Shown here one piece after another: positions 17,006 through 26,113 of a stretch of DNA of 34,347 nucleotides. The DNA is from an uncultured Lachnospiraceae bacterium (GTDB lineage Bacteria > Bacillota > Clostridia > Lachnospirales > Lachnospiraceae). The position numbers and the translations under genes were made by a program. The notes beneath the pieces were generated by a model. It ran no database searches. It was not told where the DNA came from and worked only from the letters and a program-made list of their open reading frames with translations. The DNA lies in contig CANRIV010000008.1 in NCBI GenBank assembly GCA_947630805.1, positions 68,458-102,804 of the forward strand, read 5' to 3'. Positions within the stretch are counted from its first letter, which is position 1; every line of letters starts with the position of its first letter.

Positions 17006-17260
17006 TTATTTATTTCCTAAGTATTTTTCAATACTGCAAATTGCCTGCTGTTCATCTTTACCCTCAGCGGATACTTTCACAGTCTGACCTGGTACGATTC
17101 CCAATGCCATCATTCCCATAATGCTTTTCGCATTTACTTTTTTTGTGTCAAACTCCACATATATTTTGCTTTCAAACTGGCTTGCTACCTGTACGCATTT
17201 TGCTACCGGACTGGCCTCCATACCCTGTGGAATTTCAATCGTTATGTTCTTTGTTGTCAT
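17006..17260 (-). CDS. crh: Crh-like HPr-family protein lacking the phosphorylatable histidine
   Basis: 84 aa with the HPr fold. The start at 17260 has GGAGGAG 7-8 nt upstream and is 14 bp past the whiA stop; a longer frame to 17311 runs into whiA and is rejected. Numbering matches HPr: the PTS active-site region reads GMEASPVA, so residue 15 is Glu instead of His and residue 17 is Ser instead of Arg. It therefore cannot take a phosphate from Enzyme I. The regulatory site is kept: VNAKSIMGMMAL with Ser46, followed by GKDEQQAICSIEKYL. This is the pattern of Bacillus Crh (Gln15, Ser46), a CcpA cofactor phosphorylated by HprK. The position after whiA is also that of Bacillus crh. Its symbol is given by analogy; Glu15 could also mimic a charged state. 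Confidence 0.85.
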   Translation of the reverse strand: MTTKNITIEIPQGMEASPVAKCVQVASQFESKIYVEFDTKKVNAKSIMGMMALGIVPGQTVKVSAEGKDEQQAICSIEKYLGNK

Positions 17261-17274
17261 TGTTATTCTCCTCC

Positions 17275-18225
17275 TTACGGATTTCCCCTTAAATCCTCTG
17301 CTATCTGACAAAGTTTTCTAAGTCTGTGATTTACTCCCGACTTCCCCAGTGGGGGGTCCAGCATTTCACCCAGCTCCTGCAATGAAGCGTCCGGGTTATC
17401 CAATCGGACTGCCGCAATATCCTGTAACTTCTTTGGCAGATATCCAATTCCTTTCCGGCTTATGATAAATTTGATATCTTCTATCTGCCGGTAAGATGTC
17501 GTAACAGTTTTCTTTATGTTTGCAGTCTCACAATTCACCTGTCTGTTGTAATAATTGCTCATGCCTTTTAAAATACGGATATTTTCCATTTCCATCAGGG
17601 CAATATGCGCTTCCATTACATTTAAGACATCGACTATGCCTTCACCTTCCTTGATATATACCACATAATGACCTTTTCTTGCAACTATTTTTGCTTCAAT
17701 ATTAAAATTTTCCAACAATTTTATTAATTTTTCTGATTTGTTCTTACTATTACATTTCATTTCAAAATGATATGACTTGTTCGGGTCGCTGATGGAGCCG
17801 GCTGCCAGAAATGCACCTCTGATAAACGCCCTTTTACAGCAATCTTTCATAACGATAACATTGTTTGTAATAGAAAACTGCTCTCCTATCTCACCCGTCT
17901 CATCCATAAGTTTTGTACTCTGCAAGATTTTTACGGCATCTTCATGATTCTTTATGATAATAGTATATGTCTTTTGGTTTTTAGAATATGCGTTAGTATG
18001 TTCAACAATTTTTTCATCCATATGAAAAGTTTTCCACAACAAAATCTGCAATTTTTTTGCTGTAGATTCCGTCTCTGTACGTACCCGGATGGAATATTTT
18101 CCGTTGACATCAATAATGATATGTCCACACATGGAAATAATTGCTGCCATCTCGGCAATTTTGCAATGAATTGCATTGCTGATCTGATGTGCCAGCTCCT
18201 CTTTTACTTTACTTGAAAAACTCAT
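17275..18225 (-). CDS. whiA: DNA-binding protein WhiA
   Basis: WhiA is a Gram-positive DNA-binding protein with a degenerate LAGLIDADG homing-endonuclease fold and a C-terminal helix-turn-helix; it affects sporulation genes in Streptomyces and cell division in Bacillus. The N-terminus MSFSSKVKEELAHQI is typical, and 316 aa is the usual length. The middle contains KRAFIRGAFLAAGSISDPNKSYHFEM, and the HTH region is near the end (DASLQELGEMLDPPLGKSGV, then NHRLRKLCQIAEDLR). Its ATG is 11 bp after the rapZ stop, with a purine-rich site overlapping that stop. The gene between rapZ and whiA in Bacillus (yvcK) is absent here. Confidence 0.96.
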   Translation of the reverse strand: MSFSSKVKEELAHQISNAIHCKIAEMAAIISMCGHIIIDVNGKYSIRVRTETESTAKKLQILLWKTFHMDEKIVEHTNAYSKNQKTYTIIIKNHEDAVKILQSTKLMDETGEIGEQFSITNNVIVMKDCCKRAFIRGAFLAAGSISDPNKSYHFEMKCNSKNKSEKLIKLLENFNIEAKIVARKGHYVVYIKEGEGIVDVLNVMEAHIALMEMENIRILKGMSNYYNRQVNCETANIKKTVTTSYRQIEDIKFIISRKGIGYLPKKLQDIAAVRLDNPDASLQELGEMLDPPLGKSGVNHRLRKLCQIAEDLRGNP

Positions 18226-18236
18226 ATTATACTTCT

Positions 18237-19097
18237 CTATCTCCCAATATCACGATGGGATATTTTTATTCCATAATCAGCTCTGGAATCATCCAGTTCC
18301 AAAAACAGTTCCTTTGCCACTGTCACAGAGCGATGATGTCCTCCTGTACAGCCAATGCCTATTACAAGCTGATTTTTTCCTTCATTAATATAATGGGGAA
18401 TCAGAAATTTTATCATATCTGACAGTTTATTCAAAAATTCCAAAGAAACCGGAGAATTGAGAACATAGTCCCTCACCTCAGGGTCTTCTCCGGTCTTGTG
18501 TTTCAATTCCGGCACATAGTAGGGGTTAGGAAGAAACCGGACGTCAAAAACAAGGTCGCAGTCTGCCGGCACTCCATATTTAAAGCCAAAGGACATAATC
18601 GTTACAAAAATATTTCTGTAATCTTTATTCATTACAAATATTTTTTCAATTTCTGCCCGCAAATCCCGCACCAGAAGATTACTGGTATCTATAATATAAT
18701 CTGCCTGATTCCTTAAAAAAACCAACCTTTTCCGTTCAACGCTAATCTCATTTTCCACGCTGTCAGCGTCCCCCATCGGATGACTTCTGCGGGTTTCCTT
18801 AAATCTTTTTATCAGGGTACTGTTATTACAATCTAAAAACAAAATTTCATAGTTTTGTTCTTTTTTTCTCATCTTATCGAGTACATCCGACATTTTGTCC
18901 AGATTTTCTCCACTCCTGATATCTACGCCGATTGCCACCTTGTTTATTTCGCTGGTCTGGCTAAACAGGAGGTCTGCAAAATTTTCTATCAATACAATAG
19001 GTAAATTGTCTACACAATAATATCCATTGTCCTCAAATATTTTTAAAGCTGTAATTTTTCCTGCGCCCGATATTCCGGTAACGATTACAAAACGCAT
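18237..19097 (-). CDS. rapZ: RapZ/YvcJ-family nucleotide-binding protein
   Basis: In E. coli RapZ guides decay of GlmZ RNA to control GlcN6P synthesis; the Bacillus homologue YvcJ binds and hydrolyses nucleotides. The 286-aa length is normal. The N-terminal P-loop domain starts MRFVIVTGISGAGK, and YYCVDNLPIVLIENF follows. The C-terminal domain contains FKYGVP, DVRFLPNPYYVPELKHKTG and GIGCTGGHHRSVTVAKEL. The residue after the P-loop Lys is Ile (GAGKIT) where the family normally has Ser, which coordinates magnesium; one base change (AGT to ATT) would explain it. It is 13 bp downstream of murB, with AGAGGAGG before the ATG. Regulation of amino-sugar supply would suit the murB and glucokinase neighbours. 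Confidence 0.95.
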   Translation of the reverse strand: MRFVIVTGISGAGKITALKIFEDNGYYCVDNLPIVLIENFADLLFSQTSEINKVAIGVDIRSGENLDKMSDVLDKMRKKEQNYEILFLDCNNSTLIKRFKETRRSHPMGDADSVENEISVERKRLVFLRNQADYIIDTSNLLVRDLRAEIEKIFVMNKDYRNIFVTIMSFGFKYGVPADCDLVFDVRFLPNPYYVPELKHKTGEDPEVRDYVLNSPVSLEFLNKLSDMIKFLIPHYINEGKNQLVIGIGCTGGHHRSVTVAKELFLELDDSRADYGIKISHRDIGR

Positions 19098-19110
19098 TTT
19101 GCCTCCTCTG

Positions 19111-20013
19111 TTAAATAATTTTTACTTCCGGCTCCAGCTCCACATTAAATTGTTCCTTTACCTTCGCCTGTACTTCTTTTATCAATGTTAAAATATCCGA
19201 TGCCGTGGCATTATCATAGTTTATAATAAATCCACAATGTTTTTCCGATACCATTGCTCCGCCAATTCGGTATCCGCGAAGCCCTGCATCTTCTATCAGT
19301 TTCCCGGCAAAATATCCTTCCGGACGTTTGAATGTACTTCCTGCACTCGGATACTCCAACGGTTGCTTTGCTCTCCTTCTGTCCATAAACATCTGCATAA
19401 TCATTCCGATTTCTGAAGCATTTCCAATCTGAAGACCAATACACATCTGAAGCACAATCATTTCTTCTCTCGCAATAATACTCGTACGGTATCCCATCTG
19501 CAGCTCAGAAAGTGTAAGTGTTTTTACTTCTCCGTTTTGGTCAAGTACTTTAACCCATTGAACAACATCTTTCATTTCTCCACCGTAAGCGCCCGCATTC
19601 ATGACTACTGCGCCACCTACATTCCCCGGTATTCCATGCGCAAATTCAAATCCTGCCAAATCATTTTCCAGTGCCGCCATCGCCACCATGGAAAGTTTTG
19701 CTCCGGCATCTGCTACAATTTCTTCTCCAATCACTTCTATTTTATTCATTCGCGTGTTGACTTCAATCACAACGCCATTGTATCCGCTATCAGACACGAG
19801 AATGTTACTGCCGTTTCCTATTACAATATAAGGACACTGATTCTGTCGACAGACTTCAACTATTTTTATCAGTTCTTCCACATTTCCGGGAACAACATAA
19901 ATATCTGCCTTTCCACCACAGCGAAAAGTACAATGTCCTGCCATAGGCTCTTCTGTCTTAACGTATTCTTCTCCCACGATATCTCTTATTTTATTTAACA
20001 ATACGTCTGTCAT
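19111..20013 (-). CDS. murB: UDP-N-acetylenolpyruvoylglucosamine reductase MurB
   Basis: Reduces UDP-GlcNAc-enolpyruvate to UDP-MurNAc with NADPH and FAD, the second committed step of peptidoglycan precursor synthesis. 300 aa. FAD-binding motifs are GNGSNILVSDSGYNG (about 82-96) and PGNVGGAVVMNAGAYGGEM (about 129-147). The catalytic Ser region is YPSAGSTFKRPEGYFAGKLI, and the C-terminus has HCGFIINYDNATASDI and a final Glu-rich strand (ELEPEVKII). The short C-terminal layout fits the type II enzymes of Gram-positives. GGGAGG precedes the ATG, and it starts 28 bp after glcK and ends 13 bp before rapZ, so it is mid-operon. Confidence 0.97.
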   Translation of the reverse strand: MTDVLLNKIRDIVGEEYVKTEEPMAGHCTFRCGGKADIYVVPGNVEELIKIVEVCRQNQCPYIVIGNGSNILVSDSGYNGVVIEVNTRMNKIEVIGEEIVADAGAKLSMVAMAALENDLAGFEFAHGIPGNVGGAVVMNAGAYGGEMKDVVQWVKVLDQNGEVKTLTLSELQMGYRTSIIAREEMIVLQMCIGLQIGNASEIGMIMQMFMDRRRAKQPLEYPSAGSTFKRPEGYFAGKLIEDAGLRGYRIGGAMVSEKHCGFIINYDNATASDILTLIKEVQAKVKEQFNVELEPEVKII

Positions 20014-20041
20014 GAAAACCTCCCGTCTTTCTGCTACGGTA

Positions 20042-20989
20042 TTATTCCTGTATTACCATGGCTGCCGCACCATAAATTCCGGCATCATTTCCCAGTTCTG
20101 CCAACCGTACTGCCGCCCTGCTGCAGGCCTGGAAGCAATGCGTATGGTAAACATCTGCTATGGCATCAATAAGGTATTGCCCTGCTTTGCTGACGCCTCC
20201 ACCGATAATAAACGCCTGAGGATTGATTGTAACAGCAACGGCTGCCATCGCCTTCCCAAGATATTCTGCCATCTGTTTTACCACATGTTCCGCTCCCGCA
20301 TCTTTTGCTTTTGCCAAATCAAAAACATCCTTTGCGGTGATGTCATTTCCCAGCTCCCGCATCTTTGTCGGGCTTGAATTGGTTTCCATATATCGTTTTG
20401 CAAGTCTTACGACTCCTGTAGCAGAAGCATATTGTTCCAGACACCCATATTGACCACAATTACACTTTTCCGTCTCATCATCATTCATATTCATATGTCC
20501 GATTTCTCCTGCGCCCCCATTGTATCCGGTAAGAATTTTTCCATTCAAAATCACTCCTCCTCCTACACCTGTGCCAAGAGTAATCATCACAATATCTCTG
20601 TCATTTTTTCCTCCACCTTTCCAGGATTCTCCCAGCGCAGCGACATTGGCGTCATTTCCGGCCTTTACTTTAATATTTCCTAATAGGTGGGAAAATTTTT
20701 CCTCCACATTAAATTTGTTCCATCCAAGATTTACACACCCCAGAACTGTACCGTCATCCAACACAGGACCGGGAAGTCCAATTCCTACCCCTTCGATCTC
20801 TTCGTCGGCAATTCCTTTTTCCCGCATTTTCTCCTGTAGGGACTGACAGATATCGCTCAAAATATTTTCTCCTGAATTTTCTGTTCTGGTCATTATCTCC
20901 CACTTATCCAAAAGTTCTCCTTCGGTCTGAAACAGACCAATTTTAACAGTTGTTCCTCCTACATCCACTCCAAAACAATATTTCTTCAT
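20042..20989 (-). CDS. glcK: ROK-family glucokinase
   Basis: Phosphorylates glucose to glucose-6-phosphate with ATP in the cytoplasm, supplying glycolysis from glucose freed by disaccharide hydrolysis. 315 aa. The ATP motif GVDVGGTTVKIGLF is at 7-20. The glucose site includes GNDANVAALGE (catalytic Asp113) and EIGHMNM (His165). The ROK zinc motif is CNCGQYGCLEQYAS (Cys176, Cys178, Cys183). Its AGGAG site overlaps the hprK stop codon, so translation is probably coupled to hprK. Being between hprK and murB places sugar entry next to catabolite control and wall synthesis. Another hexose or an N-acetyl sugar is possible for a ROK kinase, but the glucokinase-type motifs favour glucose. Confidence 0.92.
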   Translation of the reverse strand: MKKYCFGVDVGGTTVKIGLFQTEGELLDKWEIMTRTENSGENILSDICQSLQEKMREKGIADEEIEGVGIGLPGPVLDDGTVLGCVNLGWNKFNVEEKFSHLLGNIKVKAGNDANVAALGESWKGGGKNDRDIVMITLGTGVGGGVILNGKILTGYNGGAGEIGHMNMNDDETEKCNCGQYGCLEQYASATGVVRLAKRYMETNSSPTKMRELGNDITAKDVFDLAKAKDAGAEHVVKQMAEYLGKAMAAVAVTINPQAFIIGGGVSKAGQYLIDAIADVYHTHCFQACSRAAVRLAELGNDAGIYGAAAMVIQE

Positions 20990-20998
20990 AATACACTC

Positions 20999-21937
20999 CT
21001 AGTCTTCATTATTTTTCATCATGTTCTGCTGTACCCGATTGTACAACTCCTGCGCCGCATTATAGCCCATTTGCTTCTGTCTGTGATTTACTGCTGCCGA
21101 TTCCACAATAACTGCCAGATTCCGTCCGGGTCTGATTGGAATAGAATAACATACTACCTTATTTCCCAGAAATTCAATGTAATTGTCATCCAGCCCCATT
21201 CTGTCATATTCTTTTTCTCTGCTCCATTCTTCCAGTTTGATAACCATATTAATGCCGGCAGAATCTAAAACGCTCTCCACGCCAAACAACGCTTTGACAT
21301 CAATAATACCAATTCCTCTTAATTCAATGAAATGCTTTGTTATCTCCGGTGAAGAGCCAATCAGCGTCTCATCACTGACCCGGCGGATTTCCACAACATC
21401 ATCTGTTACCAAACGGTGTCCTCTTTTAATCAGTTCCAATGCCGTCTCGCTCTTTCCAATCCCACTCTCACCGATAATCAAAACTCCCTCTCCATACACA
21501 TCTACTAAAACACCATGTCTCGTAATACATGGGGCAAGCTCTACATTCAGCCATCTGGAAAGTTCTGCATTAAACCGGGAGGTAGCAATATCTGTGGACA
21601 GCACCGGTACGCCGTACTTAATACCTGCGGCAATCATGTCTTCATCCGGTTTATTTCCCCGACATAAAATCATACATGGGATTCCACTGCTCATTAATTT
21701 TTCATAGACCCACTGTCTGTTAGAACGTCCCATATTATCCAGAAAGGCACATTCTACATTTCCGATAATCTGTACTCTTTCATTGTCAAAATGTTCAAAA
21801 AATCCCGCCAGCTGTAATGCCGGTCTGTTCACTTCCGGAATCGTAATTAAAACCTGGTCCGTATTAATCTCCGGCGTATGATTTTTCAATTCATAATTTT
21901 TCAAAATTTTTGTTAATTTAATCCAAGTATCCGACAT
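20999..21937 (-). CDS. hprK: HPr kinase/phosphorylase HprK
   Basis: A bifunctional sensor that phosphorylates Ser46 of HPr and Crh when glycolytic intermediates are high and dephosphorylates it when phosphate is high. The start at 21937 has GGGAGG about 8 nt upstream and gives 312 aa; a frame to 21967 adds ten residues without a better site. The N-terminal domain has RPALQLAGFFEHFDNERVQIIG. The kinase domain has HGVLVDVYGEGVLIIG, the P-loop GESGIGKS at 156-163 and VTDDVVEI (Asp179/180). The signature region includes IELRGIGIIDVKALFG. It is 57 bp downstream of uvrC, with a weak TACAAT -10 element between them, and is the first gene of the run ending in the Crh-like gene. Confidence 0.97.
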   Translation of the reverse strand: MSDTWIKLTKILKNYELKNHTPEINTDQVLITIPEVNRPALQLAGFFEHFDNERVQIIGNVECAFLDNMGRSNRQWVYEKLMSSGIPCMILCRGNKPDEDMIAAGIKYGVPVLSTDIATSRFNAELSRWLNVELAPCITRHGVLVDVYGEGVLIIGESGIGKSETALELIKRGHRLVTDDVVEIRRVSDETLIGSSPEITKHFIELRGIGIIDVKALFGVESVLDSAGINMVIKLEEWSREKEYDRMGLDDNYIEFLGNKVVCYSIPIRPGRNLAVIVESAAVNHRQKQMGYNAAQELYNRVQQNMMKNNED

Positions 21938-21994
21938 GTCTGTACCTCCCTTTTTTCTGTTTATCATAACATTGTAACATTTTTTTGTATATAT

Positions 21995-23860
21995 CTAATG
22001 GAAAAATTTATAGACCTCTTCCGCCACTTTTGGGCTGATGGAATCTACTTCTTTCAAGCGCTCTACCGTGGCATTTCTTATTGCCTCAATGGACTTAAAT
22101 TCTTTCATCAAAATTTTTCTGCGGGATGGTCCTATCCCAGGAATATCATCCAATACAGAATGTACCTGACCTTTATTTCTCAGTTTTCTGTGATATTCAA
22201 TCGCAAACCGGTGCGTCTCATCCTGAATCCGTGTAATAAGACGAAATCCCTCAGATTTTTTTGCAATCGGAATTTCCACGTTATTATAATAGAGTCCGCG
22301 GGTCCGGTGATTGTCATCTTTTACCATTCCGCATACAGGAATATCTAATCCCAGTTTTTCCAGCACTTGGAGCGCCACATTGACCTGACCCTTTCCTCCA
22401 TCCATCATCAGAATATCAGGGAATTTGCTAAAACTTCCCAGAATATATTCCTTTCCTTCCCGGTCGAGTTTTTTTCTCTCCTCCAGTCCATGGGTAAATC
22501 TTCTTGTCAAAACTTCTTCCATACTTGCATAATCATCGGGTCCCTTTACTGTCCGAATTTTAAACTTCCGATAATTGTTTCTTTTCGGCTTTCCATCCTC
22601 ATACACAATCATAGAGGCCACAGATTCATAACCATTGGTATTGGAAATATCATAAGATTCCATCCGGTGAATATTTTCTATGCCAATCAATTCCTCAATC
22701 TCGTGCACCGCTCCGACTGTACGTTTTTGCTCTCTTCGATATTTTTCCTTATTTTGTTCCAACAGATTTCTGGCATTTTTCGCCGCCAGCTCTACAAGTT
22801 TTTCCTTTTTTCCTTTTTTTGGATTTATAATTTTTACTGTATAATTTTGATTTCTGCTTAAAAGCCTGCTTAAAAGTTCCGGCTCTTCTACCTCCTCCTG
22901 GACCAAAAGCTGATGCGGAATAAAAGGAGTTCCGATATAATACTGCTTGATAAAGCTGGTCAATATATCCTTTCCGGTATCTCCGGGCGCCGTCGTAAGA
23001 TAGAAATGCTCTCTTCCAATGAGTTTTCCATTCCGCACAAAAAATACCTGCACTACCGCATCACTACCTTCTTCGGCATAGGCAATAATATCTCTGTCCT
23101 CAAACTGATGTGTTGTAATTTTCTGATTTCCCGCCACATGCTGAATACTGTGAATCAAATCCCGATATTCCTTTGCCTTCTCAAAATCCAGTCCGGCAGC
23201 TGCCTCCTGCATTTTTTGTTCCATTTCCGCCAGCGTGGCAGCATAATTTCCTTCCAGAAATTTCATCGCCTGATTGACATGTTCCCAATAGTCTTCCTTG
23301 GAAATTTTTCCCTGACACACGCCGGGACACTGACCTATATGATAATAAAGACATGGCCTTCCATTTATATTATTATCTTCACTGATTGCTTTATTACAAT
23401 TTCGTATCCCATACATTTTCTGCAATAATTCAATCGTATCTCTCACAGCGCCGCCGCTGGTAAAAGGACCATAATATTTATTGTTATCCTTTTTCATTCT
23501 TCTCGCCAGTAAAATTCTTGGAAAATCCTCGCTGAGCGTAATCATTACATAGGGATAAGTCTTGTCATCCATAAGCATCGTATTATATTTTGGCCGGTAT
23601 TCTTTAATCAAATTACATTCCAAAATAAGAGCTTCCAATTCCGAATCTGTAAGAATATACTCAAATCGTGCAATATTGGATATCATTGATTGAATTTTCA
23701 AACTTTGTCTGGCGCTTTTTCTAAAATAGGAACTGACCCTTCTTTTTAAATTTACTGCTTTTCCCACATAAATCACATCATCCCTTTTATCGTGCATCAG
23801 ATAAACTCCAGGGGTGTCAGGCACTTTCTTCAATTCTTCCGAAAAATTAAACTCTGCCAT
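21995..23860 (-). CDS. uvrC: Excinuclease ABC subunit UvrC
   Basis: Makes the 3' and 5' incisions in nucleotide excision repair after UvrA/UvrB recognise damage. 621 aa. The GIY-YIG nuclease domain is at the N-terminus (PGVYLMHDKRDDVIYVGKA, about 15-33). The Cys-containing segment CLYYHIGQCPGVCQ follows. A UvrB-binding UVR motif contains AAAGLDFEKAKEYRDLI. The RNase H-like endonuclease domain has ESYDISNTNGYESVASMIVY and MMDGGKGQVN. Tandem helix-hairpin-helix motifs end the protein (IPGIGPSRRKILMKEFKSIE). AAGGAG lies 6-7 nt before the ATG. It lies upstream of hprK on the same strand and may share transcripts with it. Confidence 0.97.
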   Translation of the reverse strand: MAEFNFSEELKKVPDTPGVYLMHDKRDDVIYVGKAVNLKRRVSSYFRKSARQSLKIQSMISNIARFEYILTDSELEALILECNLIKEYRPKYNTMLMDDKTYPYVMITLSEDFPRILLARRMKKDNNKYYGPFTSGGAVRDTIELLQKMYGIRNCNKAISEDNNINGRPCLYYHIGQCPGVCQGKISKEDYWEHVNQAMKFLEGNYAATLAEMEQKMQEAAAGLDFEKAKEYRDLIHSIQHVAGNQKITTHQFEDRDIIAYAEEGSDAVVQVFFVRNGKLIGREHFYLTTAPGDTGKDILTSFIKQYYIGTPFIPHQLLVQEEVEEPELLSRLLSRNQNYTVKIINPKKGKKEKLVELAAKNARNLLEQNKEKYRREQKRTVGAVHEIEELIGIENIHRMESYDISNTNGYESVASMIVYEDGKPKRNNYRKFKIRTVKGPDDYASMEEVLTRRFTHGLEERKKLDREGKEYILGSFSKFPDILMMDGGKGQVNVALQVLEKLGLDIPVCGMVKDDNHRTRGLYYNNVEIPIAKKSEGFRLITRIQDETHRFAIEYHRKLRNKGQVHSVLDDIPGIGPSRRKILMKEFKSIEAIRNATVERLKEVDSISPKVAEEVYKFFH

Positions 23861-23888
23861 ATCAGCTCCTTAAAGAATTTAAAATATA

Positions 23889-23916
23889 ATTATAGTATAT
23901 CTTATTTTTTCGATAA
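23889..23916 (-). promoter_or_regulatory. Possible promoter for uvrC
   Basis: On the minus strand the AT-rich block after the ftsH terminator holds overlapping -10 candidates TATACT and TATAAT about 30-40 bp upstream of the ATG, with a weak -35 (TTATCG or TTAAAT) 16 bp further up. The choice between them is uncertain. Confidence 0.4.
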
Positions 23917-23925
23917 TTTAAACAT

Positions 23926-23955
23926 AGAAAAACAGGCAACGCATTGCCTGTTTTC
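23926..23955 (-). terminator. Terminator of ftsH
   Basis: AAAACAGGCAA pairs with TTGCCTGTTTT around a 4-nt loop; the minus-strand side ends in TTTTTC. It lies about 70 bp beyond the ftsH stop and upstream of the uvrC promoter. Confidence 0.85.
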
Positions 23956-24026
23956 ATATGCCTTTCAAATCTTTTCAGAAATTTATTGCTAAAAATCATG
24001 TCTGATGATATGGAAGTTTACACCTT

Positions 24027-25910
24027 CTACTCATCTTCTTCATTGCATTTATGAAAAATATCCATAAATTCTTTTCCGGTAATCGTCTCCTTCTCAAACA
24101 AAAATTCTGCAATTTTATCCAGCTTATCGCGATTGTCACTAAGCAGTTTTTTTGCCTCCTCATATTTTTCTTTCAGGAGAAGTTTGACTTCTTGTTCTAT
24201 CTCTGTAGCCGTTTTATCGCTGCAATTTAACTGGGAATGTCGTCCCAGATATGGATCTTCAATCCGCTCCAAACTCATCAGTCCAAATTTTTCTGACATA
24301 CCGTATTGCGCGATCATAGAGCGAGCAATGTCTGTCGCTTTTTCCATATCATTGGAAGCGCCTGTGGTAATGGAATGAAATACAATTTCCTCAGAAGCGC
24401 GCCCTGCCAGCAATGTTACCAGTCTTGCATTTAATTCGCTCTGGCTCATCAGATATTTTTCTTCCTCCGGCGCCTGTATAACATAGCCCAAAGATCCCAT
24501 TGTTCTTGGAACAATCGTAATTTTTTGGACAGGCTCTGCGTCTTTTTGTAATGCCGTAACCAGTGCATGACCTACTTCATGGTAAGCCACAATTTTCTTT
24601 TCTTCTTTACTAAGTATCCGGTCCTTTTTCTCTTTTCCGGCAATCACTACCTCAACGGCTTCCATCAGGTCACTTTGTGAAATTGCTCTTCTTCCACATT
24701 TTACTGCATTGATGGCTGCCTCATTTACCATATTGGCAAGATCCGAGCCCACAGCCCCGCTTGTAATATTGGCGATTGCTTCCAAGTCTACCGTCTCGTC
24801 TAATTTTACATCTCTGGAATGTACTTTTAAGGTCTCGATTCTGCCCTTTAAATCCGGCGTATCCACGATAATCCGACGGTCAAAACGTCCCGGTCTCAAA
24901 AGTGCCGGATCCAACACTTCGGGTCTGTTGGTTGCGGCCAGAATCAGAATACCTTTTGATGTATCAAAACCATCCATCTCTGCAAGCAGAGCATTTAATG
25001 TCTGCTCCCGCTCATCATTCCCTCCGCCATATCGGGAATCACGGCTTTTACCGATTGAGTCAATTTCATCAATAAAGACAATACATGGCGCATTTTCTTC
25101 CGCCTGTTTAAACAGGTCTCTTACTCTGGAAGCGCCTACACCAACAAACATTTCTACAAAGTCAGAGCCGGAAAGAGAAAAGAATGGAACTTTCGCCTCT
25201 CCTGCTACTGCTTTTGCCAGCAGCGTCTTTCCGGTACCCGGTGGTCCCACCAAGAGCGCTCCTTTTGGTAGTTTCGCACCGATTGCAGTATATTTTCCCG
25301 GATTGTGAAGAAAGTCTACCAATTCCACGACAGACTCTTTGGCTTCCTCCTGACCTGCCACATCTTTAAATGTTACTCCGGTCTCTTTCTGTATATAAAC
25401 CTTGGCATTGGATTTTCCTACGCCAAAAACTCCTCCACCTTTTCCCACAGTCTTTCTCATAATAAACATCATGAGAAGCCAGAAAACGACAAGTGGAAGA
25501 ATCCACTCCAAAAAAATAAGCAGGATGCTGGATGAAGTGCTTTCCGGCTGCGCCTTAAAATCAACATCCGGATATTTAGATTTTAACTCAGGTACTAAGT
25601 CCGGATCATTGAGAGCCGTCGTCCAATAAGTCTTCTTGATTATCGTATTATTATTTTCTTTTGGCTCTACAACAATCTTATTGGAATCAAAAATTACATT
25701 CTGCACCTGTCCGCTTTCCAATAAATTTATAAACTGTTTATAGGAAATTTCTACTTTGGTGACAGAGTTGAACAGATAAGAACTCATAGATGTCAGCAAA
25801 AGTGCCGCTGCCAATGTTACGATTATCGCTATAATTTTATTCTTTTTCTGCTGCTTATCATCCATATTATTTGGATTATTGATTGGATTTCTGTTTGTAT
25901 TATTTTCCAT
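24027..25910 (-). CDS. ftsH: ATP-dependent zinc metalloprotease FtsH
   Basis: A membrane AAA+ protease that degrades misfolded membrane proteins and short-lived regulators. 627 aa. Two transmembrane segments (about 26-48 and 128-151) flank an extracytoplasmic domain. The AAA domain has Walker A GPPGTGKT (222-229), Walker [12 protein letters not shown], and the second region of homology ([20 protein letters not shown]). The zinc protease motif HEVGH is at 444-448. The C-terminus is Glu/Lys-rich. The ATG follows AAAGGAA about 5 nt upstream. The gene is monocistronic, with its own terminator, and divergent from pyrG. Confidence 0.97.
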   Translation of the reverse strand: MENNTNRNPINNPNNMDDKQQKKNKIIAIIVTLAAALLLTSMSSYLFNSVTKVEISYKQFINLLESGQVQNVIFDSNKIVVEPKENNNTIIKKTYWTTALNDPDLVPELKSKYPDVDFKAQPESTSSSILLIFLEWILPLVVFWLLMMFIMRKTVGKGGGVFGVGKSNAKVYIQKETGVTFKDVAGQEEAKESVVELVDFLHNPGKYTAIGAKLPKGALLVGPPGTGKTLLAKAVAGEAKVPFFSLSGSDFVEMFVGVGASRVRDLFKQAEENAPCIVFIDEIDSIGKSRDSRYGGGNDEREQTLNALLAEMDGFDTSKGILILAATNRPEVLDPALLRPGRFDRRIIVDTPDLKGRIETLKVHSRDVKLDETVDLEAIANITSGAVGSDLANMVNEAAINAVKCGRRAISQSDLMEAVEVVIAGKEKKDRILSKEEKKIVAYHEVGHALVTALQKDAEPVQKITIVPRTMGSLGYVIQAPEEEKYLMSQSELNARLVTLLAGRASEEIVFHSITTGASNDMEKATDIARSMIAQYGMSEKFGLMSLERIEDPYLGRHSQLNCSDKTATEIEQEVKLLLKEKYEEAKKLLSDNRDKLDKIAEFLFEKETITGKEFMDIFHKCNEEDE

Positions 25911-26113
25911 TGCTTTTCCTTTCGTGGATTATTCTCCTTGCTATACCTTAATATACCATATGATATTGAAATAATGTGAATTTTTATTGAATATTTCATT
26001 AATTTTTGAGTTTTTTTACTTTGTTTTTATTTTATTATGGAAATCAAATCGTGATTGTAGTACACTAGTAAAGTATTGTTTTCATACATTTTACTTTATG
26101 GAGGAAGGATAAA

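Noticed and set aside
17260-17311. Longer start of the HPr-like gene
   Set aside because: It would overlap whiA by 36 bp and add residues absent from HPr; the ATG at 17260 has a strong ribosome site and restores HPr numbering.
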